This document shows positions 11,152-21,755 of a stretch of DNA of 64,000 nt, piece by piece (within the stretch, counting starts at the first letter, position 1; each line of letters begins with the position of its first letter). The notes below the pieces were generated by a model, which saw nothing but the letters and a program-made list of their open reading frames with translations, made no database searches and had not been told where the DNA came from. This DNA comes from Wyeomyia smithii. Lineage: Eukaryota; Arthropoda; Insecta; Diptera; Culicidae. The stretch covers positions 243,882,089-243,946,088 of the forward strand of contig NC_073695.1 of assembly GCF_029784165.1 (NCBI RefSeq), read 5' to 3'. The translations under genes were made by a program, and so were the position numbers.

Positions 11152-11433
11152 ATAGCAAATTTCTTTATTCCACTGTGTGCGGGCAAAACTGTCCAGGAAT
11201 AATGAAACGTCATCGCCATTTAAGACGCAAGTAAGAAAGAGATGCCAAATAATTGTTTACGAACATAGCACGTGCGGTGATGGGTTGAAGCTGACAAATT
11301 TTACAGTGCGCTTCGGGCAGCACGGCAGGTCAAAACTGGGTCAAAATCGAGCGAATAAAGAAGGGGTTTGACAGCAGTTAGTGCGCTTCCAGGTCAAAAC
11401 GAGGTGCGCTGGTGGAATAAAGAAATTCGCTAT
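11152..11433. mobile_element. MITE, 282 bp
   Basis: The terminal inverted repeats ATAGCAAATTTCTTTATTCC (continuing CAC; 11152-11173) and their counterpart at 11412-11433 differ at one position. Weaker complementarity continues inward for another 25 or so bases (TGCGGGCAAAACTG against its mate). The interior is non-coding. No clear target duplication. Confidence 0.65.
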
Positions 11434-11600
11434 GAATAATGAAGGTTTACATTTCAAGTATTTTTCAATCAGTTTCTTTGCTGAAATTAGTGTAAATGGT
11501 GTGAGTAGTTGCTGCAGGCTGTAGAGACGCTCGAATGTGGAATAATTTCAATGGATTTAGTAAGATAAGTTCAAATTTTTGTTTCAATTTTGTTATGTGT

Positions 11601-12740
11601 TAGAGCCGGATTTACGATTGTAGGGGCCCGGGGCCCAGTTTTCAGTGGGGGCCCCAAAATAAAACAAACCCGTTTTTTTATCGTACGGGTTAAAAACATT
11701 TATTTGTTATTGTAAAGTTACCAAAAATTTGCTAGATTTTTTTTACGAGTTTTTTTTTTGCAGAGAACTTATTGATTGAATAATCAACATTCAGCTCCTT
11801 CAGAATATTGTACTCTCAACTTAACAATGCTAAGTTTGACAGCCTTCCACTCTTCATAGTCGTACGCAACCTATTTTCAATCGGTTTCATCTTCGAAAAA
11901 GACCTTTCTCCAGTTGCGTTCGAGATCATTAGGCTCAAATAAATCCTTAAATAAAATAATTTTTGCAAGGCACTAACGAGTTTTTGATTTTTTTCTTGAT
12001 GTAATCATCTTTTTTAAGCTCCACTTTGATATACGCGAGGTGTTGTGGTGACAGCTCATTTTGAATAAATGTAATAATAAATTCGGTTCTTGCTCACTGT
12101 TTATAGCCAGATCTAACTGATTTGGACCAGAGATGCCAGATGTTTTCGAAAGATGTCTGCAACTGCTCAAAATCCGGAAATTTTTTCTTGATATCTGAAA
12201 AAAACCTGCCGCAATTTGAAAAAAAATGCGATCCGCAGGCAAGAATTTGCACACAATTCGAGTAAGACTGCGCAAATATAAGGCTACGCTGGCAATAATC
12301 TACAGAAACTAGGAAAAAACTACACACATCTGCAGGTCAATAAAATCTGCACACGGACTCTGAACATTTGCATTTTACAACGCAAATCTGGTATCCCTGA
12401 TTCGGACAAGTAAACTTATTTTCGAAATCAACAGCAATGCATTAAAAAAACTTGTTTATGTATTTTCTTTCCTGCTTGATCTCCTATGCGCGCTGGTTCG
12501 ATTCAAATGGTGTGTTAATGTGTGTCATTCCAAGAGAATCGAAGGATCTTGGATGTGGTTGTGATATTGGCGCTCGCGAAAAAATAACACTGAAGAAAAG
12601 TTTCAAATTGAAATGGTCTGTTCAAATTTTCTTGCTGTAAATTGAACTTTTGATTGAATCTCATTTTTGATAGAGAAAAGAACTTTTTCTCGTTTTGTGG
12701 GGGCCCGGGCCCCCTGGGCCCCCCCTTAAATCCGGCTCTG
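11601..12740 (-). mobile_element. Decayed hAT-type transposon, about 1.14 kb
   Basis: The ends AGAGCCGGATTTA (11602-11614) and its perfect reverse complement (12727-12739) are followed inward by GGGGCCCGGGGCCC-type sequence, a pattern well known in hAT elements with zinc-finger transposases. Inside, on the minus strand, lies a C-terminal hAT dimerisation segment. The element is internally deleted. TGTGTT flanks both sides but not in register for a clean 8-bp duplication. Confidence 0.8.
11771..11945 (-). pseudogene. hAT transposase C-terminal (dimerisation) fragment
   Basis: Minus-strand translation gives ...GERSFSKMKPIENRLRTTMK and ...GRLSNLALLS followed by a TGA stop, then EYNILKELNV. This is the hAT C-terminal dimerisation motif (canonical pattern: ERSFSKLK..K..LRSTM....RL..LALLSIE), with an in-frame stop in the last helix. 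The N-terminal zinc finger and catalytic core are not recognisable upstream. This is a dead remnant. The surrounding terminal repeats support the family call. Confidence 0.8.
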
Positions 12741-12929
12741 TGTGTTGATATTCGAGCTTATACCCAGTAAAAAAAGGTGCAAGCAAATTTCGCATGTGTG
12801 GATTACAATTTCAGGTTTTTTTCCTGCTGTTTTTTTTTTTCAATTTTCATCATACACTGAAAAATATAACACGCTCATATTGAATGCCCTTTACATGTGA
12901 ATGCCAATAAACGTAATGAATGGCAATTT

Positions 12930-13330
12930 TTTGCGAGAGCGTGTGGATGGTCTGTTTGGATGGCTTTGTGTGGTGAATGCGATTGTGGAGGAGCGTGACC
13001 CGTCAGTGCGGGCGCTCCAATGTTGTTGTAATAACTTATCGATATTCTAAGAGTTTGTCCACATGTTAGCATTTTCTTGTTCATGTTTTCAGCCACAAAA
13101 GCCAGAACAACAACAACCATTAATATGTCATAAATTAGTCTCATAAAAGTTCATCACTTTTTTGGGAACACAACATAGTGGACATTTTCCATATGTTTTT
13201 CGAATCTATTTTTATTATTTTTTGCGCTTTCTACTTTTAAAGTTAGAAAATTTCAGCTATGAAAGGCACTCAACTGGGATCTTCTTTACATGCCCTAATA
13301 CTTATTGATGTAATTTATAATTCATTTATA
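12930..13330. repeat. Diverged duplication, copy 1
   Basis: Blocks such as CCAATGTTGTTGTAATAACT, TTCATGTTTTCAGCC, CATAGTGGACATTTTCCATA and CTTTACATGCCCTAATACTT recur in the same order at 13655-13935. The two copies are separated by the MITE at 13336-13620. No coding function is evident. Confidence 0.75.
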
Positions 13331-13335
13331 TTAAG

Positions 13336-13620
13336 CACAGACTAACAGACGTAACACTGGAACCCAGCTCCATTGCCACAAAAAACGATCATTTCAAAAT
13401 TTTCAATCGAGTAACAGTCATCGCGCGATAACGCCGTCTGTAGCGCTGTCATGTAATTTTATACATATTTTGTAGTTCCCAATTTGACACATGCACGTAC
13501 GCTAGCGCTGATGTCGAAAAACGAGACGAAACGCAAACACGGCAGCAGATGGTGCTAGTGTTACTAACGTAAATGATATTATTGAAAAATTTTTCAAAGT
13601 GTTATGTCTGTTAGTCTGTG
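13336..13620. mobile_element. MITE, 285 bp, 23-bp terminal repeats
   Basis: The left end begins CACAGACTAACAGAC (13336-13358) and its reverse complement closes the element (13598-13620), with one difference in 23 bases. The interior is non-coding and less AT-rich than its flanks. The flanks ATATTAAG and ATATCAGT share only some positions, so the target duplication is unclear. It sits between the two copies of a local duplication. Confidence 0.8.
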
Positions 13621-13654
13621 ATATCAGTATTGTTTCAATGACTTTATACGGTGA

Positions 13655-13935
13655 ATGGTTGCGCTGCAATGTTGTTGTAATAACTTATTTCAATTCATGT
13701 TTTCAGCCGCAGAAATCAGCACAATAACAGCTGGTAATATGTCGTGAATTGGGCTAATATAAGTTTTTCCATTTATCTTAGCATAACATAATGGACACTT
13801 TCCATAGGTTTACGAATATTGTTATTATTTTTTTGCGTTTTATACGTGAAAAATTCGAATATTTCAGCTATGGAAGGCAGCCAAACGAGATCTGCTTTAC
13901 ATACCCTAATACTTCTCATTATTTTAATTATTTTT
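13655..13935. repeat. Diverged duplication, copy 2
   Basis: Same ordered blocks as 12930-13330, with many substitutions and small deletions, so the duplication is old. Confidence 0.75.
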
Positions 13936-13950
13936 TATTAATCTCACATA

Positions 13951-14660
13951 CATGGGCGTAGCCAGAAATAGGGGGGGGAGGAGGCGCAAGGTCTTCAAAA
14001 TTTTTAAAGTAAAAAATAGTATTTTGAAAAATAGAAATAATTACTAGTGTTTAGTGATTTTTACATCAAGGCAACTAGTGAATAATTGTCCTTAATATCA
14101 GAGTGGAAAATTTGTTCATTCTTTGTCCAACCTATATTCGACCTATATAGATGTTCTTTAGTAAAAACTCTTAAGTTCATTTAAACCTTTGGACATATTA
14201 GTAATCAACACTGAATGGCATTTTTTTAATAACACTTAACTAAACTTAACTGTAATTTAATTTACACTAAACGTACTGTAGAAGGATAACAATAACAATG
14301 TCGTTAATTTAAAATCATCTTTGTTTTTATAAGATTTGGACCACTGCGACCATTATTTCGATCTTTTGTGGTATAAAAAGCTCCAGCGCTAATTCTGTAT
14401 TTTGTCACGATTGTTGTTAACAATCTGCCGATGAAACACTCAGCAAGCAGAGAGCACTCAACCGCTGTTCAACCATTGTTGACTTCAGCCAGGTTTTCAC
14501 CAGACGTAATGTGCTGAACGAGTACAAACTGTCAACTTCTTAAAAAATTACTTAACTTTTGGTTTTGCGCTTGAACTCTTCCAACGACATGCGTAAGGAC
14601 AAGGCGCAGGCAAGTGCACTATTGAAAACAAAATTCTGCACCAATGTCAAAAACTAGGGG
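13951..14660 (-). mobile_element. Second hAT relic (GGGCGTAGCCAG-type end)
   Basis: The left end CATGGGCGTAGCCAGAAATA followed by a G-run is typical of a common hAT terminal class. The right side also has a G-run (about 14655-14670) but no clean terminal repeat. A transposase C-terminal fragment lies inside. Boundaries are approximate. Confidence 0.55.
14421..14535 (-). pseudogene. hAT transposase C-terminal fragment
   Basis: Minus-strand translation reads LYSFSTLRLVKTWLKSTM then VEQRLSALCLLSV. This is the hAT dimerisation motif (family pattern: ERSFSTLR.VKTWLRSTM.E.RL.GLCLLSVHR), from a hAT group different from the element at 11601-12740. Only this segment is readable, and a stop follows shortly after. 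Confidence 0.75.
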
Positions 14661-15115
14661 AGGGGGGGGGGCAACACGCAAATTGTACTTAATTTAGGTT
14701 ATTGAATTATTTATTTCAGAACGAATTTGTTGCAAGTTGGGTTTGAATGTTTTTAATGATTCAAGAAACTTTTTCTGAAAACTTCAAGGACTAAAGAATC
14801 CAAACATTTGAAGTGACACACTGAAATCCATTTGCTGTAGATTTTCTGAGTCCGTGGACGATTTTGTTTTTTCAATTTGCAAATATTTGTTGTTATTTTT
14901 GGCATAGCTTGCAAACTTTCTTTCGAATCTGTTTTTATTTGCGCATTTTGGTTGAAATGAGAAGAATCGTGGTACGATAAATATCGGGAGAGAGAAATGA
15001 TTGCGATCGCTTGGAAAATTATCCCCCTTTCTTTCTGAGTCGCAAGGGTTGACAGCAAAATAGATTTTTCATCGTTAAAAAAAATTTTGCTTGCTATTGT
15101 TATTGTCAACTCAAT
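14661..15115. other. Intergenic DNA
   Basis: AT-rich, with no gene or repeat boundary supported. A 118-codon minus-strand open frame (14753-15109) shows no domain. Confidence 0.45.
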
Positions 15116-15237
15116 GTTTTTGCCTTTCTCCTAGAAAGGTATAGCAATCACTTGCAAAACCGAAAGTATGAAAGTGCTCCAAAAGGCCGAATGGCATATA
15201 TCACTCGACTCAGCTCGACGAGCTGAACATTTTTTGT

Positions 15238-15312
15238 TTGTGTGTGTGTGTGTATGTGTGTGTGTATGTGTGTGTGTATGTGTGTGTGTATGTGTGTGTG
15301 TGTGTGTATGTG
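15238..15312. repeat. (TG)n microsatellite with 12-bp TATG phasing
   Basis: TGTGTG tracts are interrupted by TATG about every 12 bases. The long CV- or HT-repeat open frames across it on both strands are artefacts. Confidence 0.95.
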
Positions 15313-15319
15313 CAGATTT

Positions 15320-16010
15320 TTATTCTCACTCACTTTTCTCGGAGATGGCTGGACCAATTTTCATGAAATTAATTGCAAATGAAAGGTCTTGATGTTCCAT
15401 AATACCCTATTAAATTTCATTGTGATCGGAATTTTAGTTTAGAGGTTATGTATCAAAATGTAAAAATCATGAAATATCATTATCTCGAAAACTACAATAC
15501 CGATTTGAACAAAATTGATTTCAAATGAACGGGCTATTTGAAAAACTCTTAACTTTTAAATTACTTAAAGATTGAACTTGTGGTTCAAAAGTTATTTAAA
15601 GAAACGTGTTTTGAAGACTGTTTAATCTCACTCATGTTTCTCAAAGATGGCTGAGCCGATTTTCATAAAATCAGTGTCAAATGGAAGGTCTAGTTGCCCC
15701 ATAAAACCCTATTGATTTGTTTTGCAATCTGACTGTTATTTGCCCTGTTATGTTAAAAAATTTGAAATCCAGCTATGAAAAGTAACATATTCCAAAGACT
15801 ACTTGGACTCACTCACTTTTCTCAGAGATGGTTGAACCGATTTTCACAAAACAAGTGTCAAATAATAAGTACGTTCCCATTTCATTTGATTATAATCGAA
15901 CTAAGCAACCGTTAAGTATTAAATTGTTAATAAAACAACGAAATTCTATTATCTCAAAGATTACACGACTTATTTGAACATAACTAGTGTCATACGAACG
16001 AGTCATCTCT
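15320..16010. repeat. Diverged tandem repeat, roughly 250-bp period
   Basis: The words CTCACTCACTTTTCTC(G/A)GAG and GATGG(C/T)TG(G/A)(A/G)CC, then ATTTTCA(T/C)(G/A)AAA and GTCAAAT, recur near 15330, 15630 and 15810. The copies are irregular and partly truncated. Confidence 0.65.
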
Positions 16011-16329
16011 CATACTTACAAATAACAAACTTCATAACAATTTGATATGTGGCTCAAAAGTTATGGAAAGAAAAGAAATTCAAAGACTATTGAAAGCTAT
16101 ACCTGCTTTGATCAGTATATGTGGTCTCAACATAATTTGAATGTGGTATCGTACAATTTGAACTTACCAAATTCATTGATTCCTTGCGATGTGTTTAAAA
16201 TCTGCAAACGCACGACGAATCGGTCATAGGATATAATCAAAGTCGAATAACAAATCGTTTAAAATGATTGGTTTTATCAAAATGACAACATCCTCGACTT
16301 TTGGCTTCTGTACATCGCCTTAATTCTGA

Positions 16330-17345
16330 ATATATTCATATTGGGTGGTATTCGGTCATTTTCAGCAGATTTTCTGGCATCAATCTAACACCGGAAATAC
16401 TTATATGGGGAGGTATTTAATTATTCTGGTTGTTTTCCAGAAACTAAAAGTGGTCATCTTTAAATTCAAAATGGTATCCAAGGTCAATGTTTGGTTTCTA
16501 TGCGTCATCTCGATAACGGAAATATTCATATTGAGTATTATTCGGTCATTTGCGACTGTTTCCTAGAAGTTGCCATTAAGCAATTCAAAATGGTGCCTGA
16601 GGTCAATTGTTAGCTCCTTGCATCATTCTGGTTCCAGAGATACTCATATTGGATAGTATTTGTTTATTTTAAGCTGTTTTTCACAAACCGGTAGTCGCCA
16701 TCTTGGATTTCAAAATGGTATTTAAGATAATTTCTGGCCTCTGAGCGTCATTCTGGTTGAAGAAACACCCATATTGGATGTTATTCGATCATTTCCGGCT
16801 GTTTTCCAGGAACCGGAAGTCGTTAACCTAGAATCCAAAATGAGGTCTTTGGTCGATTTCAGCTGCTGTGTATCATTCTAGATCCGGAGATACTCATGTT
16901 GGACGGGAATCGGTCATCTTTGGCTGTTTTCCAGAAACCCAAAGTTGCCATCCTACAATTGATAATGGTGTCTGAGGTCAATTTTTAGCTTCTTGCAACA
17001 TTCTGGCTCCGGAGATTCTCATATTGGGTAGTATTTGGTCACTTTGGGCTGTTTTTTAGAAACCGAAAGTCGTCATTTTGCCTGTGAAATCAATTTTTGT
17101 CATCTGGGCGTAATTTTGGTTCCGAAAACATTCATATTGAATGGTATTTGGTCATTTCCGGCTATTTGCCAGACACCGGAAGTCACCATGTTAAAATTCA
17201 AGATTGTGTCTGTGATCAATTTTTAGCTTCTGTCCATCTTTCTGATTCCGGAGATACTCATATTTAATGGGAATCGTCCATTTCAGGCCGTTTTCCAAAA
17301 ACCGGAAGTTGCCATTTTACAATCCAAAATGCTGCCTGAGGTCGA
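16330..17345. repeat. Tandem array, about 122-bp period, about 8 copies
   Basis: The word CATATTGG(G/A)(T/A)(G/A)GTATT, then GGTCATTTCCGGCTGTTTTC and CAGAAACCGGAAGT, recurs near 16338, 16527, 16650, 16771, 16894, 17021, 17133 and 17261. Spacing is about 112-127 bp, with one larger gap. Copies are perhaps 70-80% alike by eye. Confidence 0.8.
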
Positions 17346-17374
17346 TTATGGAACAAATTTGTTACCCCTAAAAA

Positions 17375-17820
17375 CATTCACATGCCAAATTTGGTTCCAT
17401 TTACTCGGTTAGTTCTCGAGATGTGCAGAAATTTGTGTTTCATTTGTATGGCACCCTTTCCTTTCAAAAGAAGGAGGGGTGTCAAAATATTATGGACATA
17501 TTTTTTACTACTAAAAACATTTACCTGCCAAATTTGGTTCCATTTAGTTGATTAGTTCTTGAGATGTGCAGAAATTTATGTTTCATTTGTATGAAACCCC
17601 TCCCTTCCAGAAAAGAGAGGGGCGTCCAACTATTATGGACATTTTTATTACCCCTTAAAACATCCACATGCCAAATTCGGTTTCATTTGCTTGGTTTGTT
17701 CTTGAGCTGTGCAGAAATTTATGTTTCATTTGTATGGGACCTCCCCTGCCAGAAGAGGGAGGGGTCTCAAACTATCATAGGAACCTTTATCGGCATCAAA
17801 AGTTCCTACATACAAATTTT
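17375..17820. repeat. Tandem array, about 143-bp period, 3 copies
   Basis: The word CATGCCAAATTTGGTTCCAT begins copies near 17381, 17526 and 17668. Each is followed by GATGTGCAGAAATTT and CATTTGTATG and a purine/pyrimidine-rich CCCTCCCTTCC..AGAGGGAGG segment able to form a local hairpin. Confidence 0.85.
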
Positions 17821-17923
17821 CACGTCGATCGGTTCGGTAGTTTTCGAGCCTATATGGATCAGACAGACAGACAGACCGGACTGCATATTTATATGTATAG
17901 ATTACTACATCAATGTTTTAGAA

Positions 17924-18640
17924 GCCGTGGTTCAAGGGGTTGGATGTAGGTCGGGATTTCATTTGCGTGATATCCCGGCTTATGTCCAATCACTATAGAT
18001 TTGACGCGCATCTCCGTCGTGTTGGACTCGGGGAAAGTGGTATCTGTGCCTGTGGTGAAGGTTATCACGACATAGAGCACGTTGTTTGGTCATGCCCTGT
18101 ACACCGTGACGCCAGGTCTAGATTAATAGCTTCCCAGCAGGCCGAAGCTAGGCAGTTGGCTGTTCCTGTTCGTGATGTCTTGGCGAGCCGTGACCTATCC
18201 TACATGTTCCTTATATACGTTTTCCTGAAATCCATCCACACCCCAGTTTAGTCCTATCCCCTTCCGCCTACATCCAACCAAACGACAAGAACACGTTAAG
18301 ACCCCGGATCCGGAAACAGCAATCAGACCCGCACGATACTCTCAAGGCCCGAGGGAGACAACCCAATATGCCAGTCCGTAATATCTTGGCCCAGCAGCGG
18401 AACATGTGCTTACCTATGGCAATGAAAACCATCATACAGTAAACCAGTGCTTTTAATGCAAAATATTATAGCTTTAAGTTACATTTAGTTTCAGCTCGTA
18501 GTCGGCAGCGAGGATAAAAAATTTGCTTATAGTTATTAAGATACTTTAGAAAGTAAGCTACCAGATATAATTGGCGCCGTTAAACATTAAATTGTATTTG
18601 TGCCGTGTCAAATAAATTATAGATGAACAAAAAAAAAAGA
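17924..18640 (+). mobile_element. 5'-truncated I-like LINE copy with TTTAGAA target duplication
   Basis: From about 17926 this matches the 3' end of the full-length element at 53819-59700, in the opposite orientation: the last part of ORF2, the 3' UTR and an A-tail (about 18629-18640). TTTAGAA lies on both sides (17917-17923 and 18641-18647). This fits target-primed insertion of a truncated copy into the end of the composite repeat. Confidence 0.85.
17926..18251 (+). pseudogene. LINE ORF2 C-terminal fragment with CCHC-like tail motif
   Basis: The readable stretch GLDVGRDFICVISRLMSNHY continues through a Cys/His tail (CACGEGYHDIEHVVWSCP) to a stop at 18251. It matches the C-terminus of the minus-strand ORF2 at 54223-57885. 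This copy keeps a Cys where the full-length copy has Phe (WSCP versus WSFP). The reverse transcriptase and RNase H are absent because of the 5' truncation, so the copy is dead. Confidence 0.85.
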
Positions 18641-18964
18641 TTTAGAACCTAAAGAGTGAATATACATTTATTAGATTGAAGCGTTCATGTCAATCTATTT
18701 AAACAAATAAAAGTTTGAATGAGAAAGGCTGGGTCTGACCGCTAGGTGGATTAATGTAGGTTTTTTATCTCTTTTTATAGCTCTTTTATTTACTTCAATT
18801 GAATAATTTAGAGGCGCTGAAAAGGTCCATTGGTCATAATATTGAAACCGACAGGTTTGAATACAGGGTAGCAGCGCACGCACGGCTGCAAACGGCTGAA
18901 AACGAATGCACAAGATCCGGTTAAAATCTCTAGTAAGACCGGGGATCCAAAATCCAGCGCTGTG
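18641..18964. other. Intergenic DNA between two LINEs
   Basis: No gene recognised. A short minus-strand open frame (18695-18913) has no domain. Confidence 0.5.
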
Positions 18965-19829
18965 AAACTTACTTACTTTCCTGGTGTAACATCCCTCAGG
19001 ATTCCACCTCGTTACCTCGTTATGTTACCCCTACGCACCCGGTCCATGGCAGCAACTTGTCACTAGTTTCTTGAGCGTCCTACATTTCCCAGATCTTGCT
19101 CCACTTGGGCCAATAACCTAGCTCGTTGCGCGCCTCTACGTCTTGTACCGCCCGGATTCGGAACGAACACCATTTTTATGGGATTGTTGTCCGGCATTCT
19201 TACAGCATGTCCCGCCCATTGTACCCTTCCAGCTTTAGCAACTTTCTGGATACTGGGTTCACCGAAGAGTTGCGCCAGCTTGTGGTTCATTCTTCGCCTC
19301 CGTACGCCATCCTCACATACTCTACCGAAGATAAACACACGTCGTTCGAAAACGGCTGGTGCTTGCAAGTCCTTTTCAAGCATTGTCCATGTTTCATGCT
19401 CGTACAAGACTACCGGTCTTATTAGCGTCTTGTACATGGTGCACTTGGTACGAGGGTGAAGTTTGCCACACCTCAACGTCTTGTGGAGTCCATAGTAGGC
19501 ACGACTTTAAGCTACAATACGTCTGCAGATTTCTCTGCTGCAGTTGCTGTCTGACGTTACCAGCGATCCGAGGAACACAAATTCAACCACCTCGAACTTA
19601 TCTCCGTCGATCACTACGCTACTGCATATGCGAGTCTTATTGCGTTTGGTTTCCCCTACTAGCAGATACTTGTTCTTCGACATATTTACCTTCAATTCAA
19701 CCTTTTCTGCTTCACGTTTCACCTTGGCGTACTGTTCATCATCCGCCCGGAAAGTCCTTCCGACAATGTCTACATTGTTAGCGAAGCAGATGAACTGGCT
19801 AGATTTACTGGAGATCGCGCCCCGCATGT

Positions 19830-20072
19830 CCCTTTATAAGGCTGTAAAAACTGCGCTTGGAGCCGACACAAGTTCAGTAAAACGTAAATTGAATGTAAAA
19901 ATTATCCCCAAATTAACATTGCACACTTCTAGCAGTTTTAGGAAACTTGGAGTGTTGCAAGAGACCCCCAGAAGACCTTGTTTAAGCAAAATTTATAAAG
20001 AAAATTCTTGGAGCAACAAAAAAATTTTGTTTTTCGTTGGTGGCAATATAGTTGCCACTGCCTTATAAAGGG
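19830..20072. mobile_element. piggyBac-type MITE, 243 bp, in the LINE
   Basis: The terminal repeats CCCTTTATAAGGC (19830-19842) and GCCTTATAAAGGG (20060-20072) are perfect over 13 bp. TTAA follows the right end (20073-20076); on the left it is replaced by ATGT, so the duplication is not intact. CCCTTT ends with TTAA are the piggyBac signature. It splits the RT just upstream of the active-site segment. The interior is non-coding. Confidence 0.75.
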
Positions 20073-20507
20073 TTAAAGGCCGCACGTTCCATAACACCTT
20101 CAAGCGCAATGCTGGACAGGAGGCAGGAAAGACTATCGCTTTTTTGAAGTCCCTTGCGTGTTTCAAACGGGTTTGATACCACACCCGAAATCTTCACACA
20201 GTACTGTACACCACATATCGTGGCCCTAATCAGTCTTGTTAGTTTCGCAGGGAAACTATTTTCATCCAATATTTTTCTATAACTCTACGCCGTCGATAGT
20301 GTCGTAAGCGGCCTCAAAATCGATGAATAGGGTGTGCGTGAGGACTTGGTATTCGCGACATTTTTGTAGGATCTACCGCAGCGTAAAGATTTGGTCGTGC
20401 TAGCGGTGAGATACAGCAGAAGCTGATCTGGGAGAGCATAGGCTGCGTTGAGAATCGTGATCGCTCGGTAGCTCGTACATTCCAACTTGCCGCTCTTCTG
20501 GTATAAA

Positions 20508-20714
20508 AAGCAAAGCCTTGGTGCTACATTCCGTATCGGAACTCGACCTTCTGTTTATTATACACAGACTTCGCAGCCAACTGTTGAGTGTACAGGACAG
20601 TTGCGGGGCTAGCGCTACGATCCTACTGACACTAACAGTCTCTCCCGAGCCGAGACTCGAACATACGACGACTGGCTTGTTAAGCCAGCATCGTACCTCG
20701 AGACCAGCTGGGAG
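20508..20714 (-). mobile_element. tRNA-derived SINE in the LINE
   Basis: Read on the minus strand it starts CTCCCAGCTGGTCTCGAGGT, runs through GCTGGCTTAACAAGCCAGTC, a B box (TGTTCGAGTCTCGG) and ends CCAAGGCTTTGCTTTTT. The arm CTGGC-TTAACAA-GCCAG is a 5-bp stem with a 7-base loop whose centre reads AAC, as in tRNA-Val(AAC). It interrupts the RT between the CPI-Y and KLECTSYRA segments. No target duplication is clear. Confidence 0.85.
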
Positions 20715-20960
20715 ATTGGGCATATCTCTCTCCTTCAACTCCTCTGGTGGCTGCTCTGTATTCCAGATCCTGACTGTTAGCTGATGTAGACAGAAAGCCA
20801 ACAAATAGCTTGAAACGCTCCGCTGCGATGCCATCCTTTCCAGCTGATTTGTTTTTTTTTTTTTTTTTTTTGAGCTGCTCGATAGCATCCGTAACTCCAG
20901 TTATCGTGGAGAGAGATGTGCTGACGAAGTCGTTCCTCCACCATTCAGAGCTGTGAAAAG

Positions 20961-21724
20961 GGATCTGAAATCACTAGGGTGGTCCACTAATTTCCTCTGC
21001 TGGTCCGTCCGCTGTGGAAGGCTGCTATTGCAGCAAAAACCATACGAACATATTAAATATGAAATCGCCGCCTGCTGCGCTGCGCCTTTCCGCAGCTCTG
21101 CTTGCTGCTGGTTGAACCACTTTTCAGTAAATCACCTTCTCGCAACAGTGAGCGCATAGACAATGGTGACTAAATTTGTACATGCTAGCTTACGAGTAGA
21201 ACAATAACAGCAACAACAAATCGTTTAGAAAGTATCATTTGTATACAAAAGTTAGAGTCACAAAATAACAATATATCGTATTTCAGAAAGCAGACTTCTG
21301 CAAAAAACTATCGTAAAGTACCTAAGAAATAAAGCACGTCAGTCATACCGTCGTGTCCTGAAGATGTGGAGCTGCAAAAAAATTACCATATTTTCACCAT
21401 TCTCCTAGCACACAGCCGCCATAAGCCACACTAACACATCTCACAACGACACCGCGCGATTATCTATGAAAGAAAAAAATATTACCTACAGCTTAGCCAA
21501 ATACGTCACATCGATAAAACAAGTCGTTCTGGTTTTAAAAATATTCGTAATCATCGGTACTCTTTTTACATAAGCTTTTTTTGAAAAAAAAATGGAAAGT
21601 CATACCAGGCACAGTTATGATAGCACGTGATACCGTCAATAAAACTGGTTCCGTTTCAATATTAAGTTGTTGAAAAAGAAAACAATCAAGCAATATAAGA
21701 ATCAAACTTCAAAACAGTTTTCCA
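20961..21724. other. Intergenic DNA downstream of the protease gene
   Basis: No gene recognised. There are a few CAG/CAACA words at 21190-21230. A stretch near 21490-21580 weakly resembles the dispersed repeat of 7605-8290. Confidence 0.45.
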
Positions 21725-21730
21725 TTTATT
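21725..21730 (-). terminator. Poly(A) signal of the protease gene
   Basis: AATAAA on the minus strand, about 26 bases beyond the protease stop codon. It gives a very short 3' UTR, as is common for insect digestive proteases. Confidence 0.7.
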
Positions 21731-21755
21731 GTTCCGAATCGTACACAAGCTCTCT

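Larger units (their letters stand above)
15116..17906. repeat. Composite interspersed repeat made of tandem modules
   Basis: It opens with TTTTTGCCTTTCTCCTAGAA and AGGTATAGCAATCAC, and closes with a (CAGA)n run and GACTGCATATTTATATGTAT. Inside are a TG microsatellite, a diverged repeat of roughly 250 bp and two further tandem arrays (listed separately). I see no protein-coding capacity. From memory, similar start and end words are common in Aedes-type genomes; that is not checked here. Confidence 0.65.
18965..20960 (-). pseudogene. RTE-like non-LTR reverse transcriptase relic, interrupted by a MITE and a SINE
   Basis: Minus-strand fragments read in order. They are an N-terminal RT piece (about 20730-20960), a palm/finger part with LECTSYRAITILNAAYALP and IDFEAAYDTIDG (20280-20490), PAKLTRLIRATICGVQYCVK (20080-20269), an active-site segment with CFANNVDIV (19507-19827), and a C-terminal domain with YKTLIRPVVLYEHETWTMLE and WAGHAVRMPDNNP (19063-19476). 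The catalytic FADD box is FANN, so both Asp are Asn. Frames are broken by stops, shifts and the two insertions. The clade is uncertain (RTE/R4-like). No endonuclease domain is seen, so the copy is 5'-truncated. Confidence 0.8.

Noticed and set aside
15168..15392. CVCVCV-repeat protein
   Set aside because: Translation of a TG microsatellite.
20640..20714. Functional tRNA-Val(AAC) gene on the minus strand
   Set aside because: The arm is tRNA-like, but the acceptor stem is missing and the sequence continues into a repeated SINE body.
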